From: Cyanophora paradoxa
Taxonomy: Eukaryota > Glaucocystophyceae > Cyanophorales > Cyanophoraceae
Reading direction: 5' to 3'
Length of the DNA stretch: 64,000 nt
Assembly: GCA_004431415.1 (NCBI GenBank)
Contig: QPMI01000569.1
Span: forward strand, 62,001 to 126,000
Within the stretch, counting starts at the first letter, position 1. Each line of letters opens with the position of its first letter. Below, one piece after another: positions 22,301-34,300 of the stretch. The translations under genes and the position numbers were made by a program. The notes under the pieces are model-generated. The model worked only from the letters and a program-made list of their open reading frames with translations, made no database searches and was not told the DNA's origin.

Positions 22301-25300
22301 ATCTCTGCGGAAACGCGTGAGCCCTCGCCGGATTTCAACCGAAACACCCTTTGACCGCACCGAAGTCGCCGTTGCCGGTCTTGCGCTTGGCGGAGGAAGA
22401 GTGGCTTGAGGACCCGATGGATTCCGAGGCCTTGTCCTCGCTGGTGCCCTGGGACGACGTGCCAAGGGACGAGCCGCCCCCGCCGCCGTTCGCGAGGCGC
22501 TCACGCATCTCGGCCTAGCGCGGCAGAAGCGTCAGATCTGGCAACATAGATAGAGATCTTTAGTGCTGATTAAAGTGGACGGCATTCAACGAGGATGATG
22601 CCTCGTCCATTTGTCGATATGACCGCGTATGCAGACGCACCTCCTCGATCTCGTCGGCCTTGGCGAACTGGACGGCGGCGGCCTCGGCCTCGTTGCCGAC
22701 GTGCAGTAGGAAGGCCGCGTAGGAGCGTATCAGCAGCTTCGAGCGCGGGTACTGCGCTGCGACCGGCGTCAGGCGCCGCGCGGAGAAGCGGGCGATCGAG
22801 GGGGCAGCTGCGGGAGGCGCACTCAGGAGGCGGCGGTAGCCTTCGTCAGCCTTCGACTTGACCTGAAGATGAACGTGAGACCTGAGAGCAGAAAGGGGAT
22901 AGTCTGCAGTTTTGCATACCTGGCGGACTTCCTCCAGCTTTTTGCCGACGTTGTCGAGGACGGCGGGAAGGAGGACGCGCTTGCGGGCGAGGCCGCGCCA
23001 GAACGCCCGCACGTGCACCACCGCCTGGCCGGGGCAGCCGCGTTGGCCGCGCGGTGCGAGCCCGTGAAGATCCCAAACCGGACCTGGTTGTGGTGCGCCT
23101 GGGTGACCGTCAGGAGCCGCTTGAACTCGAGCATCTGCGGCGCGGCCGGGCGTGAGGGACGAAGTCGAGGGGGAGGCGGGCCGGGGGCACCTTGATGAAG
23201 GAGAGGGACTCGCCCTGGCCGGCCGACTGCCCCTGGTTCATCTGCTCCCACGAGCGGCGGATGGAGGAGAGCCAGAAGCGCTGGTCGAACGGCGGCTTCC
23301 GCTGCCACGCGTCCTTGAGCGCCACCATCGCTGCGCCCGCCGCCGCCGTCAGCCGACCGGGAGCCCGTCGCGCAGCGCGCGGGGGCCGGTGCGGCCGCAC
23401 CGCCGGGGACGTTCTTGCGGTAGCTCTGCAGGAAGCTCGCGTACGTGATCCTGCGGGCGGACAGCGTTACCGTTTGCGATGAATGTAGCGGCGGGTCCAC
23501 GCCTCGTCGCACCGCACGTAGGCGCTCTGCGAAAGGGACACGTCAGACGAGCTCTCGCGTCTCGCGAAAATGCGAAAGCCCTCCGCACCTTGGGGAACTG
23601 CTGCATGCCGCGCTTGTACACGGCCTCGGCCGCGTCGAGCAGCGCCGTGCTCGGGTGGCGCGTCAGCCGCAGGAAGCGAACGGCAACCTGTCGCACGAGT
23701 CAGTCACGCGGGCCCGTCGGGAGCGGGAAAGCGGCGGCGCACCTCGACCTCCTGCTCGAGGAGGAAGGGCCCCTGGCCGCCTGCGCCGGGCTCGCGCCCA
23801 TCGCCGTCGTCGCCGTTGTCGAAGATGGCGGCGGCGAGCGGGCCGCCGAGGGTCGAGATCGACTTGGTGACGGTGCGGGCGCGACGGACGAGGGCCCGCG
23901 CCATGCCACCGCCGTGCGTGCTCTGCGCGCGCAGCGAGATAGTAAGCGAATATACAGGATCAAAAGAGCAAGGGAAAAGGGCCGCGACAAACAAAGTGAG
24001 GATTATTCGCACCTCGGCGAGGTCGGCGGCGGCGGCGGCGGCGGCCTTGGCCGATGCCTCCTCTTGCGAGGAGCCGCCGGCCACCAGCACCGAGGCGTGC
24101 GCCGCGGGGATCTTGAGGAACGCCCGCGAGATGCGGTAGTGCCGGAACTCTGCCGTTGATGGGCGGAGAGACGTCAGACCGAGTGCATTTGCCCTGAGAA
24201 AGGACGTGGAAAGGGCACCTGCGACGAGGGCGCCGATGGCGCCGAGGGGCACGATTGCGACGAGGACGGCAATGGAGGCGGCGTAGCGGCCGTCGTCGGT
24301 CGCATTGCGCAGCGCCACAGTCCCCAGCGAGAAAATCGCCGCTCCCATGAACCTGCCCCACGCCGCCCTGTGAGATCGCGGATCGAACGTGGCAGACGCG
24401 CCACTCACAGCCAGGCCATGAAGGTGTTGATCGAGCGGCGGTAGTAGGGGAGAACGACGGCCGTGTACCCGGCCTGCAGGCCCGCTGCAGCGGCGACCAG
24501 CAGACCGACGAAGCTCGGGCTGCAGGATCAGACGCCTCAGTTCGGATGCGCCGGGCGGCTGTGCATGCGCGGCGGCGCGCCTGTAGGGCCAGAGGAAGTG
24601 GCGGGCGAGCACGAGGACCGTACGGGAGGCGAGGTAGAGCAGGTCGCCGCGGCCGGTCGGCCCTGCCGCGCGTCAGCTGCGCAGGCGGGGCGGGCGCGCG
24701 GGGCGCGGATGCGACTTAGACTCACGAGACTCGAGGTTGGGCGAGTGGGTCTGCGCGGCCGCCTTTGGTGCACGAAAGAAAGGAAGCAGGGGGCAGCGGG
24801 CACCTCGTGGTCGTGGAAGACGAGGGACATGAGGAGGCAGAAGGGCATGAAGATGAGCAGCAGGATGAACGAGATGCCCATCTGCTCGGAGCCGGATGAA
24901 TGTTAGATACGAACGAGGCACGTGCACGGAGCCGGACGGCTCGCCTGGACGATGCTGCTGAGCTCGAGGCAGGTGCCCGAGAAGACGCAGTCGAAGGGGG
25001 AGATGAGGATCTCCAGCACCGTAATGTAGAGCGCCTGCAGCGCCCGGGCCGCGATCAGACGCGCAGGGGGAGGCCGATCAGAGATCGGCGGCGGAGTCGC
25101 ACCGTCACGAGGATCGTGACGAGGATGCGGAGCGCTTTCACCGGAAACATTTGGAAGCGGTCGCGCTACGGGCGAAGCTCTCACTCAACGGAAGTCCGAA
25201 GCGGGTAGAGAGAAAAGCCGCCCGGCCACTCGCACCTTGAAAAGGACCCCGACGTAGATCAGGAGGCCGATAGCGCTCAGCACGGCGATGGCGGCGATGT

Positions 25301-26333
25301 AGTAGAAAGCGACCATCCACGTGCGCCCCAGCGCGTTCAGCCGCTGCGGACAGGACGGCGTTCAAAGCGGAAGGCGAGATCGGGGTCCGCAAGAGCTTGA
25401 ACCTCGGTGATCTCAAAGAGGAACGCGAGCCAGCCTGCGGAGCCGGAGCGATGTCAAGACAACGCCGAGCTCGAGCCCGCGGCGGCGAGGCCACACCGAC
25501 GACGTCACGGTGCCAGACGGTGTCGTCGTAGGCGAGGCCGATGAGCTGGACGAAGTCGAGGAGCGTGAAGAAGAGGAAGACCACGACTCTGCCGGCAGCG
25601 GCGGTCAGGCGCGGTGCGAGACGTGGCGCGGCGCGCTCGCAGGTCGTGTTCGGACGCACCGGGTGGAGAGGCGGCGGTGGGTTTGGGAGTTTCCTGCGGA
25701 CCCGGATCATGATAAGTTGCGATTTCCGCGCTCAGGAGGCGGCGCGAGCGGCGGGGCGAACGGGAGGTCATTGTGAAGAGGGTTCCGAAGAGCGCGTCCT
25801 CCTGCGGGCCCCGCGCGCGTCAGAACTTCGAACTCGGAGCTCGGCCGGGGCCGGCGCCGGCGCGGCCCCAGCGAGGCCGGCAGCGCGGGCTCGCGCACCG
25901 TCTTGCGCTCTTGCAGCCCCTCCATCTCCATCACTGCGCGTGCCCGGCGCGCGGGGGAAAGCGATCAAGCCGGAGCTGCCCGAAGGCCGGGGCGCGCGCG
26001 AGCCGGCCGGCCGCGGCCGGCGCCGCCACGGCCGGCCGGCCTGCGCGCTGCGCGGTTCGGCAGACGCACGGAGCTGCGACTCCGTGCCGGTGGCCGCCGA
26101 ATGGACCGAGCCCGTTTCCAGCTTGTCCGCCGGCATTGGCACTGCCAGCGCGGGCAAGCCGTTCGCGGACACCGCGCCGGCAGCGCCGTCGCCCGAGGAC
26201 GGCATGCCGGGATCAGGAACAATCTAAACAACGAATCGCGGTTATACGAAGGCGGCTCGGAGCGGCACGCGCGGCTAAGGCTTTGAGCTCGCGCGCCGCG
26301 CACGTATTTCGATATGGAACTCCGTCGGGACAT
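16396..26333 (-). CDS. Tmc-like (tiny macrocysts TmcB/TmcC type) multi-pass membrane protein, copy 2
   Basis: This is a paralogue of the gene at 4262-14316 with the same exon order. Exon 1 (26304-26333) encodes MSRRSSISKY with different synonymous codons from copy 1, which supports this start. Exon 2 begins IVPDPGMPSSGDGAA after a TTTAG-type acceptor and joins to MEMEGLQERKT. The hydrophobic segments, TPR-like helices, Ser-rich linker and C-terminal membrane block are all present. Both alike membrane exons (20993-21088 and 20836-20931) are open here, so this copy looks complete. A basic/acidic region (about 18850-20100) reads AEKKKKEGAEHEGDGEHSG and LKEEKMKAEKKNRRKKAQKY. Before the last membrane block come HSRSHSHGHAHAAA and DLSKGESKGLHRRERD. 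It ends KSGKGSKHSDS and an acidic tail, TAA at 16396-16398. The protein is probably a sensory or adhesion-type membrane protein by family analogy only; the substrate and partner are unknown. Confidence 0.65.
20836..20931 (-). other. 96-base membrane exon, Tmc-like copy 2 (second of an alike pair)
   Basis: It encodes 32 codons in phase 0 starting TYVSTTSSKSILGVLL. It follows a 61-base intron after the sister exon 20993-21088, has the same length and phase, and shares 20 of 32 residues with it. Confidence 0.8.
20993..21088 (-). other. 96-base membrane exon, Tmc-like copy 2 (first of an alike pair)
   Basis: It encodes 32 codons in phase 0 starting TFVKTDSSKAILGTLL after an acceptor GGCGAGCAG with a CTAAC box upstream. 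It is open throughout, unlike its frameshifted partner in copy 1 (8863-8972). Confidence 0.8.
24116..24598 (-). repeat. 483-base tract identical to 12071-12553
   Basis: See 12071-12553: no differences across exons and introns for two predicted membrane segments (VGLLVAAAAGLQAGYTAVV and FMGAAIFSLGTVALRNATD). Confidence 0.85.
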
Positions 26334-27814
26334 CTTGGATTCTAGATTCTCTTGCACCGCTGTGCTGGTTGCAGGCCCGATGTCGGCCGGCAAGCCGGCC
26401 TGGTTGTCGGCAGTGGATGGCGCGCGCTCGCTGGCGCTGCGGAGAAGGTTGGCAAACTAGCGCTGCAGCTGGTTTTGCTGTCGCGGTGTCTTGCTTGCTG
26501 TGCTGCTGTTGCTGCTGGGATGTCACTCGTGCCGGCGCTTCGCCAGCACGCTACGAGAACGCGCGCTGACGGGAGGCCCCGAGGCCGCGCTCCCACAGGT
26601 GCTGCCCGGGTATACGTACCCGGGACTTTCCATGTGTAGGAAGTTCCTCCAACTCTCGTACCCCGGCAGTACAAAAAGCCCTTTATCGTCTTTTGCGTCA
26701 TCGAGAACTCGCCTTCAGCGGCTCGTTTTCCATCGCCGACGAAAGCGTCACTTATCCGCAAGCTCATAATCAGCACAAAACGCTAGCTTGCATTACAATG
26801 ATTACAAGTTGCATCTGCACGGGACTGCACAAACAAAACGAACTTCCAGCGCGGCCTCACGTGCGCAAAGACCCGCCGTCTCAGAGTCTGCAGGCTGCAG
26901 CTGCTTGCAATTGTAAGTTTAACATCCTCCTTACGTCGATCGTGCACCGTGCACGTGATCTTGAGTTCCTGACGACGACGTCGACGAGGCTCACGTGGGC
27001 TGGTGACGTGCCACGGTGACTCAGTGACGTAGCGCATCATCTGCTTGGAGTCTATCAGCAGGGCTGTCAAAATTTTACCCCCCCAAAATGGACCAGAAAA
27101 TTTTGAGGAATATTCCGGGAACGTTCCCGGAATATTCCACCACACAAAATCCTGGAAAATTCTCAATACCGTGCGTTGCGCACCGCAGACACACGTTCAA
27201 AGCTGCGAAGCACTAAGATAACATCACACTAAGCATTCTGAGAGACAGTATACAGCCTTCTGGAGCTTGGAGACGGAAATGCAAGGCCCCTGGTGGGGTC
27301 AGAAGGGGGGGGAGGGGGCGCAGAAAAGGGATGAAAATGAATAAATAATCATTAAATTATATTCAATTTCCTAAAATTTTCCCCCTGCAAACGGGACGCG
27401 AAAATTTTCCCGAAATTTTCTAAAATATTCCGGGAACGTTCCAGGCTGGAATATTCCGGCTAACAGCCCTGTCTATCAGTTGGAGACCAGTACTTTTGCG
27501 CATACTACTAGGCTAGTATACCGGTAACCGGGTACACCTGCGCACTGCGGCCCGCGGGCCGCGGCGGCGCCGGCGCCGGCAGTGCTCGCGCTCGCCCCCC
27601 CGGCCCCAATTGCAAAACTTGAAAAGAAATATGCAGCTGCAGCGCGCGGCCGCGGGACAAGGTCCGGCCCGGCGGCCCGTCCGGGTCACGGGCCTCACGG
27701 CCACGCTGCACGAGAAGCCATGCGCCATGGCCAAATGACCGTCGGACTAGAATTTATAATTAAGCGTGACAACCGAAAGCTCGACCTCACGAGTCACGCT
27801 CCTAGACCTAGGCC
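26334..27814. other. spacer upstream of Tmc-like copy 2, containing a mobile element
   Basis: The first few hundred bases should hold the promoter and 5' leader of copy 2; no TATA box is convincing. A hAT-like element sits at 27059-27471. After it comes a GC-rich stretch up to the stop of the next minus-strand gene at 27815. No exon could be supported. Confidence 0.55.
27051..27479. mobile_element. non-autonomous hAT-like element with 8-bp target duplication
   Basis: The element body is 27059-27471 (413 bases). It starts CAGGGCTGT and ends ACAGCCCTG, an exact 9-base terminal inverted repeat, and is flanked on both sides by TCTATCAG (27051-27058 and 27472-27479). An 8-bp target duplication with CAGGG-type ends is characteristic of the hAT superfamily. 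Subterminal A/T-rich blocks (AAAATTTT, GGAATATTCC, GGAACGTT) are arranged as inverted repeats; the left one forms a 32-base palindrome at about 27113-27144. There is no transposase reading frame, so it must depend on another copy. It is markedly more AT-rich than its surroundings. Confidence 0.88.
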
Positions 27815-29476
27815 TCACTGGCGCTTGGCAGACCTGACGGAGAGCCCTATCGGGGGCAGGGTGACGGACGAGGGGGCCACCGCCGGCGCCCCGCGGGCGG
27901 CGGCGACAGCCGGGGCTGCGTTGGGCGCGGGGCCGGAGATGCGGATGCCGGGGGCGATGAGGGGCACGGCGGAGAGGTTCGGGATGGCCTTCTTGGTCTC
28001 CTTCAGGCCGGGCCTCCTGTAGGCGGGGCGCCGGCCGGCGTCCGCCAAGACCACCCCGGGGAGCGCGCCCGGCTCCCCCGCCGGCGACGTCCCGGGGCGC
28101 TGCCCCTGCACCCCCCCGAAGGGGCCGGCGCCCGCGACCGAGCCCGGGCGGGGCGCCGGGCGGGCCCCGATGGCGACGACGGGCGGGCCGGCCCCAGCCG
28201 CCGCAGCCGGCGGGGCGGGGGCGCCGCGGACGGGGTAGGCGATGACGTGGCGGGCGGCGAAGGCGTCGGCGGCGCTCGTGGCGACGGCCATGAACGCGTC
28301 CCGCAGCCGCGCCGTGTCCGGCTTCCCCGCCGAGGGCGCCCCCGCCGGCCCCGGCACCTCCCCCAGCCCCGGCACCCTGCCGGGCCGTGAGCGAGGCGCA
28401 CGCGGCCGCGGGAGGGGGCACGCCGCACTTGGGGCGGCGGCGGCGGCGGCGGCGGGAGCCTGCGAGGCGGAGGGGCGGCGGGCGGAGTTGCCGGCGGCGG
28501 CGCGGGAGGCGGGGCGCGGGTTCGAGTCCGTGGCGGCGCGCTGCCGGCGCTTGCTCTCGGGCACGGGCATGCTCGCTGCGCGGCCGCTCGCTGCGCTGCG
28601 AGAAGCAAAGGGAGGGGGGGAGGGGGCGGGGGGTACGCGGACCGCCGTGCTCGGCGAAGTAGTCGCGGACGGCCTGGCGGGCGGCGCGGACGAGGGCGAC
28701 CGCCACTGGGCCCTCCTCCAGCCGCCTCGGGAAGCCCGGGCCCACCCGCAGCAGCGCCCGCACCAGCGCCCACCCGAACAGCTGCTCGCTCAGCTCCGCG
28801 TACCCCTCCTCCCCCGGCGCCACGCTCGGGCGGCGCGCCCCCGCCCCCACCGCCGACGTGCTGCGCGGCGTCAGCGGGAGGGAGGGGGAGGGCGGGGGGA
28901 ACGGGGGTGCGCGGGGCGCCTGCGGCGGCGGCCGAGGAGGTGCTCGTAGGTGCTCTCGTCGATGAGGCGCGTGGGGGCGATGCCCGGCGCCGCCGACGCG
29001 CCGGGCGAGGGCCCCGGCTTCATCCGCCGCGCCGAGCCGGCGGCCGCGCCCGCCGCGCCGGCGGCGGAGGGGCGGCGGTCGCGGAAAGCGGGGTCCTCGC
29101 GGCGCTTGCGCTCGCGCCAGTGCTGCTGGAGGCGCTCGGCCTGCTTCTGGCGGTACAGGAAGCGCGCCCGCTCCATCATGCTCTTCGTCACCCAGTCCTC
29201 CCCCGCCGCCGCCCTCGCCGTCGCCCCGACCTTCACGTCTGCGCCCCCGCCCCGCCCCCTCAGCCACCCCGCCCCGCCGTCCCGCGCCCCGCCGCCCCGG
29301 GCCCCGGGCTCCCCTCCCGGCGCGCACCCTCGACCTTCTTGAGGACGTAGAGCTTCCTGTCGAGGTCGTAGAAGGAGACGTGGTCGAAGAGGTTCTTCAG
29401 GAAGCCCAGGTACTGCTTCTGCGGGGGGAGGCGCCGCTCACCACTCCATCCCCGCCGGACCCCCAGTCCTACACCG

Positions 29477-29510
<34 letters not shown>

Positions 29511-30898
29511 AACCTTCATGACGTGGTTGGTCCAGACGTCGGCGACCTCGAAGAGGCAGCGCAGGAAGCGGGCCTTGTTCAGCGTCTCGTACCCCATGCT
29601 GCGCCCCCCCGGCGCCTCAGCGGAGCGCTGCCTGTCGGGGGGGAGAGGGCGCGCCTGTCGAGGTCCCAGTCCTGGACGGCGGTCTGGAGGGCGGCGAAGG
29701 GGTCCCACTCCGAGTGCAGCGCCCGGTACATGCACGCGTGGAATTTCTGCCGCCGCGCGCGGGGCGTGAGCGGGGGGGAGGTGGGGGGGGCGGCGCGGGG
29801 CGGGGGAAGCGGGACGGGGCGGCGCGCCTTGTACTTGTCGAACCGCATCTCCTTCCTGTTCCCGCTCTCCGCAATCGCCAGCAGCCAGAACTGCCCGGGG
29901 GGGGGGGGGGGGGGGGGATTCAGGCGGGGGGTAAGGGCGGGGAAGGGGGTGGATGCGGGGGGCACCTTGTTGAGCCAGCGGAGGATCGCCTCGTCGTACC
30001 GCAGCGACTCGCGCACAAGGAGCGCCACGTCGCTGCGCCGAAAGGAGCTCGGGGGGGGGGGGGGGGGGGGGATAGTGCGGGGGGTTCGGTGCGGGGAGCG
30101 CGCCTGTGGAGGTCGGGCTCGTACTTAATGCTCGCGTCGTCCTCGTCACGCTTGGCGTCCGGCGGCCGGCACCGGTCCCCGCGCGACTTCGGCAGCGGCG
30201 GCGCCGCGTGGAAGACCTGCAGAGGGGGAGCCCGCGTGAGCCCCGGGGTAGGAAGGGCTCGGGGGTACGCTGGCTCGCCTGGCGCAGCTCTTCGAGGAAC
30301 CAACCCTGCGATGGGGAAGGGTGAGGGGGTAGGGGGGTAGAGGGGGTAGAGGTGGTGAGAAGGCAGGGGCGGGGGACGGGCACGCGCGCACCCGCTTCTT
30401 CTTGAGCTCATTCTCGCCGCGAAGGGTACCGGAGAAGCTGTGGCGGCGCCTGGGGAACTGGTACGGCTGCGGAGGCGGCTTGGGCCGCCCGCCGTCCCTC
30501 CCGAAGTGGGTCGTCTGCTGCCGCGTGGGGGGGGCCCTGCCCGGGTCCTGCGGCAGCTGCCGCCCCCTCTTATCCACGTCGTAGTCGGCGGCCGCCCAGC
30601 CTGCGCACTCGCATCAGACCGCGCGCGGCGCCCCGCCCCGCCCCGCCCCGGCGCGAGGCGACGGGGCGAACCGTCTAAGAAGTGTCGCTCCTGCGGTGGG
30701 GGGGAGCGGCCCGCGCCGATCAGCTGCGAGCGGGGAGAAGGAACGGGGAGCGGAGCGACGCGCCTTGTGCTTCTGTCTTAGCTCCCACGGCACGACCTTC
30801 CCGTCGCTCGAGGCTTCAAGCGGCTCGGGGCTCGGCTTGGAGCCGACCGTCTTCGAACGATCCAGGGTTGGCTCGGCGCCGGGCGGGGCGAGCGACAT
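27815..30898 (-). CDS. unrecognised conserved multi-exon protein, family member 1
   Basis: The start ATG (30896-30898) gives MSLAPPGAEPTLDRSKTV. Exons then read YDVDKRGRQLPQDPGRA (about 30570), GWFLEELRQAS (30300), DASIKYEPDLHR (30140), DVALLVRESLRYDEAILRW (30030), FWLLAIAESGNRKEMRFDKY (29890), KFHACMYRALHSEWDPFAAL (29750), TAVQDWDLDR, RFLRCLFEVADVWTNHVMK (29570), KQYLGFLKNLFDHVSFYDL (29420), a basic coiled stretch MMERARFLYRQKQAERLQQH (29180), LSEQLFGWALVRALLRVG (28790), and a Pro/Ala/Gly-rich tail ending SVRSAKRQ, TGA at 27815-27817. No signal peptide or membrane segment is seen. The same module order recurs at 50293-55291. I do not recognise the family; the core motif is WDPxxAL, DWDxDR, then RFLRCxFExxDVWT. 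The first intron seems to start with an unusual GTCGCT donor. Several introns contain G or C homopolymers. Confidence 0.75.
29477..29509. repeat. 33-base poly-C run in an intron
   Basis: Thirty-three C on the plus strand lie just 3' of the exon encoding DVWTNHVMK (minus gene), that is, poly-G on the sense strand. Further intronic runs of 21 G lie at 29897-29917 and 30051-30071 in the same gene. Confidence 0.9.
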
Positions 30899-31343
30899 CG
30901 TGCAGTTCTATCTCTGAACAAACCGCCGGCTCGCGCCGATCGACACTAAGTCACTAGAGCTAGCTACACGCGTAAAGGCGTGATAAGCTTAACTATCAGC
31001 TGTCGAAGCTCACGTCAGACGGGCGCGGGCCGGGAGCTCCGACTCGGCAAGCCTCGTCGTTGCGGCTAATCGGCACTCACAGCCTCCTCGTTGATGCGCG
31101 GCGTAGCTGCGAATGTTGACAGAGCATACGCTAACTAGTAAGTGACAATCGAGGCGCGCTGACAGCCCGCATTTGTCCGATCGAGGCGGTACCCTGGCAA
31201 GATCCGCGTACCCAGATCCGAAGTCTTAAGTCTTAGGCAAAACGCCGCCCCTCGTGCCTCTGCTGGTGCGGCCGATCGCGGCACGAGCATCGCATTCGGG
31301 AATCTGGGCGATCGCCCGTGGGCGCGTCATCTGCGTCCGGGCG
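30899..31343. promoter_or_regulatory. shared 5' spacer of a divergent gene pair
   Basis: A 445-base gap between the ATG of the minus-strand family gene and the ATG of TRM1 must hold both promoters. It is less GC-rich than the genes. No TATA box or repeated motif stands out. Confidence 0.5.
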
Positions 31344-34300
31344 ATGTCGACCGCGGCCTCCAGCTCCGCGGGGCCCTCCACGGCTCCTGGTGCGTACATC
31401 CGGTGGGGAGCCGATCGCGGCTGCCGCGACCTGCCCCCGCTGAGTTGCTGCTGAACGACCTCCCCGGCAGTGCCGGAGGGCTTCCACGTGATCACGGAGG
31501 GGAAGGCGAGCATCCTCTTCGCCAAAAAGAATGATGTGTTCTACAACAAAGCCCAGGTACGCTGCGCGTTCGGACCGATCGCGAGCGCAATTGCGAGCCG
31601 CTCGCCAGGTCGTGAACCGCGACCTCTCTATCGCATGCATCAAAGTATTCGACGAAATGAGGCGTGAGGCGATCGTCGAGCGCGGTGCGCGCGCCCCGCG
31701 CGCCCTCCCCGCCCAACGCTGGACGGCGCCTGATTCGCCCTGCAGCGCGCCAGCGGCAGGAGGCGAAGGCAGCGCGGGGTGAGCAGCCAGCTCAGCGCCC
31801 CTCCTCCAGCTCGAGACTGATCGCAGGGCAGCGTCGGGCGCCGCTCCCGAGACGGGGCCGAAGGAGGAGGGGGGCGGCTCCTCTGAGGCGGCCGCGCCGG
31901 CGCCGGTGGAGGCCGATCCCGAGGGCGAGCCGATGGCCGAGGATCCGCCGGAGCCGAAGGAGGACCCGGCGGAGGCGGAGCGGGCGAGGCGGGAGGAGGA
32001 GCAGCGCGAGCAGGCGGCCGCCGCCGAGGACGCCGCCGCCGCCGCCGGCGGCACCGCCGAGAGCGTCCCGGGCCTCCGCATCCTCGAGGCCCTCTCCGCG
32101 TCGGGTACGCCGGCCGGCGGAGGAATCGCCGTACCCCCTTCGCCCTGACCGGGACCCCCGCAGGACTGCGCGCGATCCGCTACTGGAAGGAGATCGGCAA
32201 CCTCCGCAAGGTCGTCGCCAACGACCGGGACGCGACCGCCGTGCGCCCGTACCTCTCTGAAACACTTCCCGTGCCCCCCGCCCACCCGCGGCGGCCGGGC
32301 AGGTGGCGGCCATAAGGAGGAATGTGGTCCACAACGGCCTCTGCCCGGACACGCAGGTCGTCCCCAACGTCGGCGACGCGATGTGCGGCCGCACCCCGTA
32401 CCCCGTCGCCTTCGTTGCCCCCGCCCTGACCTCTCCCGCAGCGACGTGATGATGGCGAGCCGGGAGCGCTCCAAGCAGGCGCGGCCCCCCGCCCTCCCCT
32501 CCCCTCGCCCCGCCCCCCTCGCATCGAATCGAATCGAGTCTGAGCTGAGCTTGGCTCGCGGGCAGTTCGAGGTGGTGGACCTGGACCCGTACGGCACGGC
32601 CTCGCCCTTCCTCGACGGCGCCGTCCAGGCCGTCGCCGAGGACGGTGCCCTCCGCGCCCCCGCCCCGCCCCGCCCCGGGCGCGCCGGCGCGGCCCCGACG
32701 CGCGTCTCATGCGCGGCAGGCCTGCTCTGCGTCACCTGCACGGACATGGCGGTCCTCTGCGGGAACCACCCCGAGGCGCGCCCCCGCCCCGCGCCCCGCG
32801 CCGCGCCGGGCTCACGCTGGGGCGGGCAGACGTGCTACGCGAAGTACGGGAGCGTGCCGATCAAGGCCAAGTACGGGCACGAGATGGCCCTCCGCATGGT
32901 CACCTCGGCCGTCCAGTCCGCCGCCATCCGCGCCGGCCGGTCCGCGCGCCCCCGCCCCCGCCCCTCCCACCCCGCCCCGCCCCGCCCCCGCTCACCGACA
33001 GCTGCGGCGCGCAGCTACGCGACGCCGCTGGCGTGCTTCTCGATCGACTTCTACGTGCGCCTCTTCTTCCGCGTCAAGACCTCCCGCCTGGCCTGCGGCG
33101 AGGCCATGACGTGCGCCCGCCCGCCCGGCCTCCGCCCGGCCCCTCGTCCGAGTCGCCGCGCGGCGCCCCGCAGGAAGGTGGGGACCGTGTATCAGTGCAC
33201 GGGCTGCGACGCGTTCCACGTGCAGCCGCTGGGCGTGACGAAGATGACGGGGGCGAGCGGGAGCCACCCGAAGCGGCAGCTGGCGCAGGGCCCGCCGGTG
33301 GACCAGAAGTGCGGGGAGTGCGGGCGGGTCTTCCACGTGGGGGGCCCCATGTGGGTGGGCCCCCTCTACGAGGAGGACTTCGTGCGCCGCCTCCTGGCGC
33401 ACCTGGAGGCGCCCGAGGCGAAGGAGCTCTACGCCGCCAAGGACCGCATCCGGGGCCTCGTGCTGGCGCTCTCGGAGGAAATCCACGACGGGGCGCCCCT
33501 GTACTACTCGGTGAACCAGATCGGCAAGGTCCTCCACTGCCAGGTCCCCGCCCGCTTCAAGCTCAGCAACGCCCTCGAGAGCCTCGGGTACAAGGCGAGC
33601 GGCTCGCACGCCAGCCCGACGGCGCTGAAGACGACGGCGCCGCCCTCGGCCTTCTACAACGTGCTGCGTTGGTGGATCCAGAAGAACCCGACCAAGCCGC
33701 AGGCCGAGGGGACGGTCGCCGCCGCCATCCTCGCCAAGGCGCCCGTCGAGCCCAAGCCGGACTGGCGCTACAAGAAGCCCTTCCAGGTCCAGCCGGCCCA
33801 GCAGAAGCAGAAGAAGGTGCCGCGCTACGTCCAGGCCCCCGAGCCCCACTGGGGGCCCAAGGCCCGCGCCGGCGGCAAGCGGTCCGCCCCCCCGCGCCCC
33901 GCGCCCCGCGCCCCGCGCCCCCCGCCGCCCCGACGCGGCGCGCAGGGCGAGGGAGGAGGGCGAGGCGGCGGAGGCCGGCGCCGGGGGTGGGGCGGAGGGC
34001 GCGAGCGCGGGCGCCGGCGGGGAGAAGCCCGTGCAGAAGTGCAGGAAGAAGGTCTGCCGGAACTTCAAGGTACGGGCGCCCCCCCCGCTTCCCCTGCCCG
34101 GGTTCTGCGGCTAGGTTTAGCGGATCCCCGTTCATAACAAGGTGCCGCGCGTGGCTTCGGCCACCCTCGCGCGATGCCCGGGTTGGACGGGAAGAGAACG
34201 CTCCCCAGCCCAAAGCGACGGCGTTTTCCGGTTGCGCCATCGTCTTGAACGGGAGCGATAGCCATTCCAGTTTTATCCTCCGTTGCCTTAGGAGCTCTCT

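Larger units (their letters stand above)
15600..26400 (-). repeat. segmental tandem duplication, unit B
   Basis: This is the second copy of the unit at 3600-14400, in direct orientation. It contains the whole Tmc-like copy 2 and its 3' flank. Around the first exon similarity continues a short way upstream (an AAGATGTC start context is shared by both copies and by the inverted third copy), then fades. Confidence 0.9.
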
